From Paludibacteraceae bacterium (GTDB taxonomy: Bacteria > Bacteroidota > Bacteroidia > Bacteroidales > Paludibacteraceae): DNA of 44,368 nt. The stretch's first letter is position 1; the number at the start of each line of letters is the position of its first letter. Location: the NCBI GenBank assembly GCA_017525455.1, contig JAFXSS010000145.1:1-44368 (forward strand). The letters run 5' to 3'. This document shows positions 8,139 through 15,437 of this stretch, piece after piece. The notes beneath the pieces are model-generated. The model worked only from the letters and a program-made list of their open reading frames with translations. It made no database searches and was not told the DNA's origin. The translations under genes and the position numbers were made by a program.

Positions 8139-9410
8139 TTAATTTGCTCCCCGGCGACCATGTCGGGAGGAGTATTGACGGCCATTATTGGAATGCTTGC
8201 CGCGGGATGAACGGTGCGCTGAACTATGTTTGTGCGCACCGCGTTCGGGTTGCGCGTACAGGCTGTTGTCGGGTGCATCACCCAGGGCGGAAGGTAAGGT
8301 GAGACGTTGTATATCCCGCTGCAGGAAGCGCTCGATCTTGCTCCAGTACCTGGCGTCCTCGGGACTGACGAGCGTGATGGCTTCACCGCTGTTTTCGGCA
8401 CGTGCCGTACGACCTATACGATGCACATAATCTTCGGCATCGCGCGGGACATCGAAATTGATGACCAGCGGTATATCGTCCACATCGATGCCACGCGCCA
8501 CGATATCGGTGGCAACAAGAACATCGACTTTGTTGTTACGAAAGTCTAGCATCACCTCGTCGCGTTGCTTTTGCTCGAGGTCGCTGTGCATGGCGCGGGC
8601 GTTGAGTCCCTGGCGGCTGAGCAGAACGGTGAGTTCCTTGACACGTTGTTTCTTGCCTGCAAACAGGATAACCTTACGTAGTCGGGCTTCCTTAAGTCGG
8701 TCAATAATGAACGGAATCTTCTGTGCTTCGTAGCAGCAGAGCGCACGCTGGGCTATGCTCTCCGGGGGGCGAGAGATAGCAATCTTAACCTCGGCGGGGT
8801 TGGTCATTATCTTTCGCGCCATACGACGGATATTCTCGGGCATAGTGGCTGAAAACATAATCGTCTGGCGGTCGCGAGGCAGGCAATCGACGATCTTCAT
8901 TATATCGTCGTAGAAACCCATATCGAGCATTCGGTCGGCTTCGTCGAGGATGAAGTACTTGACGCCTGAGAAGTCGATATCCATGATATTCATGTGGCTG
9001 AGCAGTCGTCCCGGAGTAGCGATAACGATATCCGCACCTGTCTTCAGACCATTGGCCTGTGTTGAGAAGTTTCGACTGTCGTTGCCGCCGTACACGGGTA
9101 CGGAAGAGAACGGTACATAGTATCCGAAGCCCTCCATCTGCTGGTCGATCTGCTGAGCCAGTTCGCGCGTAGGTGCCATGATGATGGCATTGAGTTTGTT
9201 GGGGTCGTGACGGTCGAACTGCAAGTTCGTCAGTAGTGGCAGGATGTAGGCAGCCGTCTTGCCAGTGCCTGTCTGCGCACAACTAATCACATCGCGTCCC
9301 TCGAGAATGACAGGTATAGTTTGTTCCTGAACCGGAGTGCATACATCGAAATGCATATCCCACAGCGCATCGAGCACTTCGTCTGACAAAGGTAGTTCGT
9401 CGAAAAACAT
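8139..9410 (-). CDS. DEAD-box ATP-dependent RNA helicase (RhlE-like)
   Basis: The 423-residue protein has all DEAD-box motifs: the Q motif (TPVQEQTIPVIL), Walker A AQTGTGKT (45-52), PTRELAQQ, TPGRLL, FILDEAD, SATMP, VLVATDIVARGIDVDD and HRIGRTAR. The tail after residue 375 is basic and rich in Ser, His, Arg and Gly (RSSRGKHSNNGRQYSSRHGRRG), as in RhlE-type RNA helicases that remodel ribosomal or messenger RNA. It is last in the minus-strand series from the PASTA gene. The 31-base spacer before its start consists of a degenerate ATACACC repeat. Confidence 0.95.
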   Translation of the reverse strand: MFFDELPLSDEVLDALWDMHFDVCTPVQEQTIPVILEGRDVISCAQTGTGKTAAYILPLLTNLQFDRHDPNKLNAIIMAPTRELAQQIDQQMEGFGYYVPFSSVPVYGGNDSRNFSTQANGLKTGADIVIATPGRLLSHMNIMDIDFSGVKYFILDEADRMLDMGFYDDIMKIVDCLPRDRQTIMFSATMPENIRRMARKIMTNPAEVKIAISRPPESIAQRALCCYEAQKIPFIIDRLKEARLRKVILFAGKKQRVKELTVLLSRQGLNARAMHSDLEQKQRDEVMLDFRNNKVDVLVATDIVARGIDVDDIPLVINFDVPRDAEDYVHRIGRTARAENSGEAITLVSPEDARYWSKIERFLQRDIQRLTLPSALGDAPDNSLYAQPERGAHKHSSAHRSSRGKHSNNGRQYSSRHGRRGAN

Positions 9411-9441
9411 TATAGTTGGTGTATGGTGTACGGTGTATGAA

Positions 9442-10359
9442 TTATTCTATGTAAACTTCCAGAGCCCGGAACGTGCCGGACAGTTGCACGGGTGCGTTGG
9501 AGGAGGCAGAAAGTAACAGCAATTCGCCTTGTCGGAACGGATAATCATCAGTGCGGTCACCGCATTGCTCGGTAAGTGTACCCTCGCCCGACAAGCAGAT
9601 AAGTATAACAAAACTGTCCAACCCCGTATAGTCGCGCACCACAGGTCGGTTGACCTGCAGAACGTTGGTGGTAAAATATGGGCAGGAAACGAGGTTGACC
9701 GGTTCATTGTCCCGCGGTGTATACTGCACACGATAGTCATCTTGCACCCGATAATCGATGCTCTCTGCAGCCTGTTCAGTATGCAGTTCGCGGCGATTGC
9801 CATCTTTATCGACACGATCGTAGTCGTAGATGCGATAAGTAGTATCGCTGGTCTGCTGAATCTCGCAGATCTGGCAGCCCGAGCAAATGGAATGTATGCG
9901 TCCGGCAGGGATGAAGAAACAATCGCCGTCACGGACGCTGTATTCAGCCAGTGCATTGAGGATAGTCTTGTTCTCCACCATCTGCTTATATTCCTCGGGT
10001 GTGAGCGGTTGCTTGAGTCCGCAGTATAACCGTGCATCGTCGGACGATGGCAGGGCATACCACATTTCTGTCTTGCCAAACGGCAAGTTGTACTTCTGCG
10101 CTACTGCATCAGACGGGTGCACCTGTATGCTCAGATCGTCGCGGGCATCGATAAACTTGATGAGCAGGGGAAACGTGTCACCGTAGCGATCAAACACATG
10201 TTTGCCCACCAGGCGCTCCTTCTGCTCGCAGAGCATGTGCCAGATATTAGTACCCGTTTCCACACAGGTGCTGTCACGACCGGGATAAGCAGACAGAATC
10301 CACTGCTCTGCACCCCAGATCATCGGGCGGTCTATCGGATAAAAATGATATATCATCAA
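9442..10359 (-). CDS. manA: Mannose-6-phosphate isomerase, class I
   Basis: This 305-residue cupin enzyme interconverts mannose-6-phosphate and fructose-6-phosphate. The expected zinc ligands are present: Q79 and H81 in LSIQVHPSD, E98 in GKTEMWYAL, and H156 in PAGRIHSI. The N-terminus contains the family signature MIWGAEQW. It is the short form common in Bacteroidota and Firmicutes, compared with about 390 residues in Escherichia coli. It lies two bases after the preceding phosphatase-family gene, so the two are almost certainly cotranscribed. Confidence 0.93.
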   Translation of the reverse strand: MMIYHFYPIDRPMIWGAEQWILSAYPGRDSTCVETGTNIWHMLCEQKERLVGKHVFDRYGDTFPLLIKFIDARDDLSIQVHPSDAVAQKYNLPFGKTEMWYALPSSDDARLYCGLKQPLTPEEYKQMVENKTILNALAEYSVRDGDCFFIPAGRIHSICSGCQICEIQQTSDTTYRIYDYDRVDKDGNRRELHTEQAAESIDYRVQDDYRVQYTPRDNEPVNLVSCPYFTTNVLQVNRPVVRDYTGLDSFVILICLSGEGTLTEQCGDRTDDYPFRQGELLLLSASSNAPVQLSGTFRALEVYIE

Positions 10360-10361
10360 AA

Positions 10362-11432
10362 TTAGTAGTGTATAGTTGTTATAATCGGATAATGGTCGGA
10401 ATAGTCGACGTGCGGCACATCGAAATCCGAAGCCGACAATTGCTTGCTATGCAGTATATAATCGATACGTATTCCCAACCCCATCTTGCTGCCTCGTACG
10501 CGTTTGGCAAAGGTGTGCCCGAGATTGCCGTTGGACGATTCCAGAAACGCGTCACGTAACCCGCTCTGCAGGATGTGGTAGGTGTATGACACCGGCGTGG
10601 TATTCATATCTCCCACCACCAGCACCGGATACGGCGATCGCTTGACATCGTCTCTGAGCGCTTTAGCCTGACGGATGCGGATTTCGGATGCACGCTCCAA
10701 TTTGTCGGAGGTAGACGACAATTCCTGCATTGTTTTCTCAGCCTCTGTCAGCGATGGTGCCAGCGAACCCAATGACACGCGGTTGGACTCCAGATGATTG
10801 ATGTACAGCCTCAGCGTATCGGTGGGCAGTAGCATGTCGCAGACAGATGTTATATTGCCCTTGGATTCATAGCGCAATGTATGTTTTCCCACCAGCGGAT
10901 AGCGGCTGAAAACCGCGTTGCCGTACTGGCGGTGGCTATTGTAAATCTTGAAGTCGAAATATGTATACGGGTAGATACTCAGCGCCTCACGCAGTTCAGG
11001 CAGCGTCAGGCTGTTGCCGGACTTACGCACCTCAACCTCCTGCAGACAGACCACATCCGGCTGCGTACGCAGAATATATTGTATCACTCTGTTCTGCTTG
11101 GGTTTCTGTCCTCCGCCCATCAGATGGGTATTGTAACTCATCAAGGTAAACGAGCCGGGTAAATCACGTTTGGGGAAGAACAATGCCTTGTGCGACAGCG
11201 TGTAAGATAAAGGCATCATACATAGCAACAACATGCCCGGCGTCAGCCACGCCCAACGGCGATGCTTGGTGAACAGAAGCAGTATGCCCAAAAACACCTG
11301 TACCACCAACAACCACTCAAACGCCAAACCGAACCATGCCGGCACCGGCAGCACCGATGGCGGCAGATAGACCGACAACAATATTGCCAGCAGACAGACA
11401 CACGTCAGAATATGCAGGGCGACAATTACCAT
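10362..11432 (-). CDS. Membrane-anchored endonuclease/exonuclease/phosphatase family protein
   Basis: The 356-residue protein begins with three hydrophobic segments (about residues 3-25, 33-53 and 60-80), followed by an EEP domain. Metal and catalytic motifs are SYNTHL near the domain start, DVVCLQEVE, NHLESNR, VVGDMNTTP and the final SDHYPI, each matching the DNase I/Mg-dependent phosphohydrolase fold. The arrangement suggests a hydrolase facing the periplasm. Its substrate (nucleic acid, phospholipid or sugar phosphate) cannot be deduced. It sits between porX and manA with spacers of 6 and 2 bases. Confidence 0.88.
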   Translation of the reverse strand: MVIVALHILTCVCLLAILLSVYLPPSVLPVPAWFGLAFEWLLVVQVFLGILLLFTKHRRWAWLTPGMLLLCMMPLSYTLSHKALFFPKRDLPGSFTLMSYNTHLMGGGQKPKQNRVIQYILRTQPDVVCLQEVEVRKSGNSLTLPELREALSIYPYTYFDFKIYNSHRQYGNAVFSRYPLVGKHTLRYESKGNITSVCDMLLPTDTLRLYINHLESNRVSLGSLAPSLTEAEKTMQELSSTSDKLERASEIRIRQAKALRDDVKRSPYPVLVVGDMNTTPVSYTYHILQSGLRDAFLESSNGNLGHTFAKRVRGSKMGLGIRIDYILHSKQLSASDFDVPHVDYSDHYPIITTIHY

Positions 11433-11438
11433 CAGGAA

Positions 11439-12977
11439 TTATTTGGGTTGCAGATGTACAAGCGGGATAATCATCTCTTCCATAGATATACCGCCGTGCT
11501 GGAACGTATCGCGGTAGTACTGGGCATAATAGTTGTAGTTGTTAGGATAGCCGAAGAACATATTACCTGTACAGAACGCATATGTGCTGCTCAGGTTGGG
11601 CGCAGGCAAGCCCACTTTCTGGGGTTTAGCCAGGCAGAATATACTCTTATCCTGAAATGCCAGAGAACGGCCTACCTTGTAGCGCAAGTTGGTGTTGGTG
11701 TTCTTGTCAGCCACTATCTGAACTGGATCAGTCACGCGTATCGTACCATGATCGGTGGTCAGCACCATTTCGTATCCCAAAGCGGCTATTTGGCGGAATA
11801 GTTCAAGTATGGGCGAATGTCTGAACCAAGAGAGAGTCAGGCTATGGTATGCAGCCTCATCCGGTGCAAGTTCGCGCATCATCTTTGAGTCGGTACGCGA
11901 GTGCGAAAGCATGTCGATAAAATTGATAACAACAATGTTCAGCGGTGTTTGTAGCGAACGGAGTTGGCGGTTGACTTTCTCACAAAAATCCGACTCGTTG
12001 ATCTTGAAGTACGAATATTCGTCGCGTCTGCGGAAGCGATGCAGCATCGTACCTACCAGTTCGCGCTCGAACTTGTTCTTCGTATCCTCGTCGCCCTCCT
12101 CTACCCAATAGTCAGGGAACTGCTGTTGAATCTGCAGCGGCATCAGACCGGCAAAAATAGCATTGCGAGCATACTGCGTGGCAGTAGGAAGGATAGCCGA
12201 ATAGAGTTGCTCGTCTTTGACCGAGAAAAACTCTGCCAGCAGTGGCTGGATGGTTTTCCACTGCGAATAACGGAAATTATCCACCACTACCACGAACACT
12301 TTCTTCCCTTCATCCAGCAAGGGAAAAACAGCCTTACGGAACACATCCGGGCTGATCATCGGCCGCTGGGCATCCGATTCGAACCACTGCTCATAGTTCT
12401 GCCGGATGAACTTGGCGAACGCCGAATTAGCCTCCTTGCGTTGCATGGCAAGCAGATCAGCCATCGATGAGTTGGCATCCTGAAGTTTGAGTTCCCACTG
12501 CGTGAGTGTGCGTTCGATAGCCGCAAACTCATCGAAGGTACGCGCCGTGTTGATCATATACGTTATATCGGAGAACTCCTGGCGGTAATTGGCATTGGTG
12601 TGCTCCTCCACAATCTGACGGCTGTGAACGTGCTTCTTTAGACACAGCAATATCTGACTGGGATTGACAGGTTTGATCAGGTAATCGGCTATCTGCTGAC
12701 CTATAGCCTGCTCCATGATACGCTCCTCCTCCGATTTGGTAATCATCACCACCGGCAGTTCGGGATGCGATTGCTTGAGCGCCTGCAATGTCTCGATACC
12801 CGACAAGCCGGGCATCTGCTCATCAAGAAATACTATATCCACCGCACGCTCCTTGCACACGTCGATAGCATCCTGCCCGCTCATGGCAGGTATAACCTCG
12901 TAGCCCTTGCTGGACAAATAGATTATGTACGGCTTGAGGAGATCAATCTCGTCGTCAGCCCAAAGGATGGTGTTCAT
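11439..12977 (-). CDS. porX: PorX-like response regulator with PglZ effector domain, T9SS control
   Basis: The 512-residue protein has a CheY-like receiver (1-120) with acidic residues D8 and D9, phosphoacceptor D52 in VFLDEQMPG, the conserved T in MITKSEE and K in YLIKPVNP. It is followed by a helical linker and a PglZ-type phosphodiesterase domain with VVVVDNFRYSQW and TTDHGTIRV metal motifs. This exact architecture defines PorX, the cytoplasmic response regulator paired with the PorY kinase that controls type IX secretion in Bacteroidota. No porY is next to it, which is usual. It follows rluD by 15 bases. Identification is firm from domain order. That it governs the T9SS cargo-like genes elsewhere in this window is inference. 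Confidence 0.93.
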   Translation of the reverse strand: MNTILWADDEIDLLKPYIIYLSSKGYEVIPAMSGQDAIDVCKERAVDIVFLDEQMPGLSGIETLQALKQSHPELPVVMITKSEEERIMEQAIGQQIADYLIKPVNPSQILLCLKKHVHSRQIVEEHTNANYRQEFSDITYMINTARTFDEFAAIERTLTQWELKLQDANSSMADLLAMQRKEANSAFAKFIRQNYEQWFESDAQRPMISPDVFRKAVFPLLDEGKKVFVVVVDNFRYSQWKTIQPLLAEFFSVKDEQLYSAILPTATQYARNAIFAGLMPLQIQQQFPDYWVEEGDEDTKNKFERELVGTMLHRFRRRDEYSYFKINESDFCEKVNRQLRSLQTPLNIVVINFIDMLSHSRTDSKMMRELAPDEAAYHSLTLSWFRHSPILELFRQIAALGYEMVLTTDHGTIRVTDPVQIVADKNTNTNLRYKVGRSLAFQDKSIFCLAKPQKVGLPAPNLSSTYAFCTGNMFFGYPNNYNYYAQYYRDTFQHGGISMEEMIIPLVHLQPK

Positions 12978-12992
12978 AACAGTATTCAGAAA

Positions 12993-14078
12993 TCAGATAT
13001 CTGTATTCAGTGTGTTCATTTGATAGTTACGCCATTTGCCGATGACCGCCGCAAAGTCCGATGCCCAAGGGCTATCAAAATGCATGTGCTCGCCTGTTCG
13101 CGGGTGAACGAACCCCAGAGTCTTGGCATGTAGCACCTGCCGCGGACAAAGGGCAAAACAGTTGTGTATATACTGCGCATATTTCTGCGTCCGTAGCCCT
13201 TTGCGAATGATGGTGCCACCATACTTGTCGTCAGCAAACAGCGGATGACCTATGTGCGCCATATGTACGCGAATCTGATGCGTGCGCCCTGTCTCCAATC
13301 GGCACTCCACCAATGTTACATACGGATAGCGCTCCAATACGCGCCAGTGTGTAACAGCGCTTTTAGCCAACGGATTATCATCGAGCGACCATACGCGGTA
13401 AACAGTCCTGTCGCGGTTGTCGCGCGCCAGTGCCCCCTCAATCGTTCCTTCGTCCTCATCGAACGTACCCCATACCAGTGCGTTATAGGTGCGCTCGGTG
13501 GTGTGATGGAAGAACTGCAGACCAAGATTGGTTTTCGCCTCCGGTGTTTTGGCTATCAGCAAAAGGCCGGATGTATCCTTGTCGATGCGGTGTACCAAAC
13601 CGATGTCAGGATTATTGATATCAAGCGCTGCACCCGTCTGCTGAAAGTGATAAGCCAATGCGTGCAACAATGTGTGCTCATAGTTGCCGTGACCGGGGTG
13701 TACCACCAATCCGGCAGGTTTGTTCACCACCAGCAAATCAGCATCTTCGTACACTATATCCAGCGGTATGTTCTCCGGCTGAATACTAAAGTCGTGCGGC
13801 TCATGATTGAGTAGCACCTGTATCGTATCACCGGGTTTGACCTTGTAACTGCTGCTAACCACCTTGCCCCCTACCAGCACCTGACTGCTATCGGCAGCTG
13901 CTTGCACGCGACTGCGTGATGTGCCGGGTATATGCTCAGCCAGATACTTGTCGATACGTACGGGCGTCTGCCCTTTGTCCACTACACACTCAAAGCGGAT
14001 GAACAAGTCACCCTGATCGTCGAAAACATCTGGGTTTTCGACATCACTGATGCGTATAGTATCATCGATGTTTGACAT
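12993..14078 (-). CDS. rluD: RluA-family 23S rRNA pseudouridine synthase (RluD-like)
   Basis: The 361-residue enzyme isomerises uridine to pseudouridine in large-subunit rRNA. It has an N-terminal S4 RNA-binding domain (about 38-95; RIDKYLAEHIPGTSRSRVQ) and the catalytic motif HRIDKDTSG at 163-171, with D166 as nucleophile. Other family motifs include VVNKPAGLVVHPGHG, VECRLETGRTHQIRVH and HAKTLGFVHP. The last eight residues (MNTLNTDI) are encoded by the degenerate TATTCAG-type spacer repeat that fills the gap to porX, suggesting the reading frame runs a little into spacer DNA. Confidence 0.95.
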   Translation of the reverse strand: MSNIDDTIRISDVENPDVFDDQGDLFIRFECVVDKGQTPVRIDKYLAEHIPGTSRSRVQAAADSSQVLVGGKVVSSSYKVKPGDTIQVLLNHEPHDFSIQPENIPLDIVYEDADLLVVNKPAGLVVHPGHGNYEHTLLHALAYHFQQTGAALDINNPDIGLVHRIDKDTSGLLLIAKTPEAKTNLGLQFFHHTTERTYNALVWGTFDEDEGTIEGALARDNRDRTVYRVWSLDDNPLAKSAVTHWRVLERYPYVTLVECRLETGRTHQIRVHMAHIGHPLFADDKYGGTIIRKGLRTQKYAQYIHNCFALCPRQVLHAKTLGFVHPRTGEHMHFDSPWASDFAAVIGKWRNYQMNTLNTDI

Positions 14079-14122
14079 ACAAGTGCTGAACAGACAAACA
14101 GTTAGTGCGGCAAAATCGGCTG

Positions 14123-14947
14123 TTAGAAGAATTTATCTTCGCTCTGCTGCGTATCGGTAGTGATAGCCCGCTCGATATCCGTTGTCAACTGAATATTTAC
14201 CGTTGAGCCCTCTTGCAGTGTGGCTCCTTCGGTAGGTGACTGCCTGTAGATGATGTACTTATCCAGATTCTCGGGCGTAGGCTCAACATCGTAGGTGTAT
14301 GCGCCTATAGTCAGCCCTATCTGCAGCAGTGCGGTACGCGCTTGCGGCAGCGACATGCCTAACAAGCTCGGCACAATCACCGTACTGTTGCCCTGCCTGC
14401 GTCCCACCACCAACGTCACTCCCGATCCTTCTGGCAGACGCGTACCTTCGCTCAAACTCAGGCCGCCGGCACGCACATCCAGCACATTGTCGGGATAGAG
14501 TGAAGGTTCATACTCCACCTTGGCTACTTGCAGACCGATTGACCGGAGTGTAGCCTCAGCCTGACGATACGACACATCATGCAATTCAGGCAGAGGAATC
14601 AACTGCTTGGTACGCGCATTCATAACTACATACACCGGGCGATCGGGCTTGGCGTGCGACAGGGCGGGAGGAGTCTGCTCAACCACTGTGCCCAGCGGTG
14701 CTTTGTCGGAATATGTGGAGTCAACCACCACCAGATATAACCCACTGCCACGCAGCACAATCTCTGCTTCCTCCTGCGTCATACCCGTTACCTGAGGTAT
14801 GGTTATCTCCTTACCATGCAAGGTATACTTGTTCAGCCAGAGTACTACTATCACAAACAACACCACCGCAATTACCATAGCGATGACAATATTGGTAACG
14901 ACAAATTTTGTCGCTGACTTGGACGGTTGCAGTTTATCTTTCATCAT
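14123..14947 (-). CDS. PASTA-domain membrane protein
   Basis: The 274-residue protein has a short cytoplasmic start rich in lysine, one transmembrane helix (about 18-42) and three PASTA domains (about 44-112, 113-180 and 184-255), seen as repeated GMTQEEAEIVLRGSGL, SYRQAEATLRSIGL and SLPQARTALLQIGL helices each followed by a short sheet. PASTA domains bind muropeptides or sit on penicillin-binding proteins and Ser/Thr kinases, but no kinase domain is present. Free-standing PASTA proteins of this form are common in Bacteroidota and their role in the cell wall is unproven. It is the first gene of the series leading to rluD and porX and has its own promoter at 14966-14997. Confidence 0.88.
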   Translation of the reverse strand: MMKDKLQPSKSATKFVVTNIVIAMVIAVVLFVIVVLWLNKYTLHGKEITIPQVTGMTQEEAEIVLRGSGLYLVVVDSTYSDKAPLGTVVEQTPPALSHAKPDRPVYVVMNARTKQLIPLPELHDVSYRQAEATLRSIGLQVAKVEYEPSLYPDNVLDVRAGGLSLSEGTRLPEGSGVTLVVGRRQGNSTVIVPSLLGMSLPQARTALLQIGLTIGAYTYDVEPTPENLDKYIIYRQSPTEGATLQEGSTVNIQLTTDIERAITTDTQQSEDKFF

Positions 14948-14965
14948 TTTTACAGAAAATCGCTA

Positions 14966-14997
14966 CAAAGTTACAACTTTTTTTGGATATATGCAAA
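14966..14997 (-). promoter_or_regulatory. Bacteroidota-type promoter for the PASTA-rluD-porX series
   Basis: On the minus strand, TTTG (plus CAAA at 14994-14997) is followed after 20 bases by TAACTTTG (plus CAAAGTTA at 14966-14973). The PASTA start codon lies 19 bases downstream of the -7 box. The region overlaps the divergent promoter of the small lipoprotein gene, so the two may compete for RNA polymerase. Confidence 0.75.
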
Positions 14998-15013
14998 AAT
15001 TATGCTAACTTTG
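14982..15013 (+). promoter_or_regulatory. Bacteroidota-type promoter for the small Cys-pair lipoprotein
   Basis: TTTG at 14982-14985 and TAACTTTG at 15006-15013 are spaced by 20 bases. The predicted 5' leader is about 60 bases. The boxes interleave with those of the divergent PASTA promoter: the -33 box of the minus promoter (14994-14997) lies within this promoter's spacer. Confidence 0.75.
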
Positions 15014-15080
15014 CAATGTATTTGTGAAAAAAAGCAACCAATTTTAACAATACTAGTATAACCCGTTAAATTTGAATCAA

Positions 15081-15293
15081 ATGAAGAAAGTATTATTCAT
15101 CGCAGTTATCGCCATGTGTATGGTAGGCTGCTGCAAGAAGGCTGAGAACAAGCAATGTTGCGAAGGTGAGAAGACCGAGTGCTGCCAGAAGGCAGAGGAA
15201 GCAGCTCCTGCAGCTGAGGCTGAGGCTCCCGCTGCTGAAGAGGCACCTGCTGAGGCTCCCGCAGAAGCTCCTGCAGAAGCTCCTGCTCAGTAA
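15081..15293 (+). CDS. Small lipoprotein with three Cys-Cys pairs and an Ala/Pro/Glu-rich tail
   Basis: The 70-residue product starts MKKVLFIAVIAMCMVGC, a lipoprotein signal with lipobox MVGC. Counting the lipid cysteine, three adjacent cysteine pairs follow a regular spacing, CC-x7-CC-x6-CC, in a Lys/Glu-rich context. Residues from about 36 on are low-complexity EAPA repeats, encoded by near-identical 12-15 base units at 15230-15290. I place the start at the ATG at 15081 rather than a TTG nine bases earlier. The tail could span the periplasm or be surface exposed, and the cysteine pairs could bind metal or form disulfides; both are inference. No family is recognised. A strong terminator follows. 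Confidence 0.75.
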   Translation: MKKVLFIAVIAMCMVGCCKKAENKQCCEGEKTECCQKAEEAAPAAEAEAPAAEEAPAEAPAEAPAEAPAQ

Positions 15294-15321
15294 TCTCATA
15301 ACAGAGTGTTCTAAAGCAAGG

Positions 15322-15356
15322 AAGTTGGCGTGTCGGATGACCCGCCAACTTTTTTT
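15322..15356 (+). terminator. Rho-independent terminator of the small lipoprotein gene
   Basis: A perfect 9-bp stem, AAGTTGGCG (15322-15330) with CGCCAACTT (15343-15351), encloses a 12-base loop and is followed by a run of T to 15356. It lies 29 bases after the stop codon. Confidence 0.9.
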
Positions 15357-15390
15357 ATGTACAAAAACAAGTTGCAGGCCTGCATATACT

Positions 15391-15418
15391 AAAAATGGGG
15401 CGACATGCGCCCCATTTT
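15391..15418. terminator. Bidirectional terminator between converging genes
   Basis: An 11-bp perfect stem, AAAATGGGGCG (15392-15402) with CGCCCCATTTT (15408-15418), has a 5-base loop. A/T runs on both arms make it usable in both directions. Its main job is probably to end the minus-strand gene that stops at 15438. Confidence 0.85.
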
Positions 15419-15437
15419 CCATATCAGTTATTCGTGA

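Noticed and set aside
12365..12385. A tRNA T-arm-like string (gattcgaacc)
   Set aside because: It lies inside the intact porX reading frame and no cloverleaf can be folded around it.
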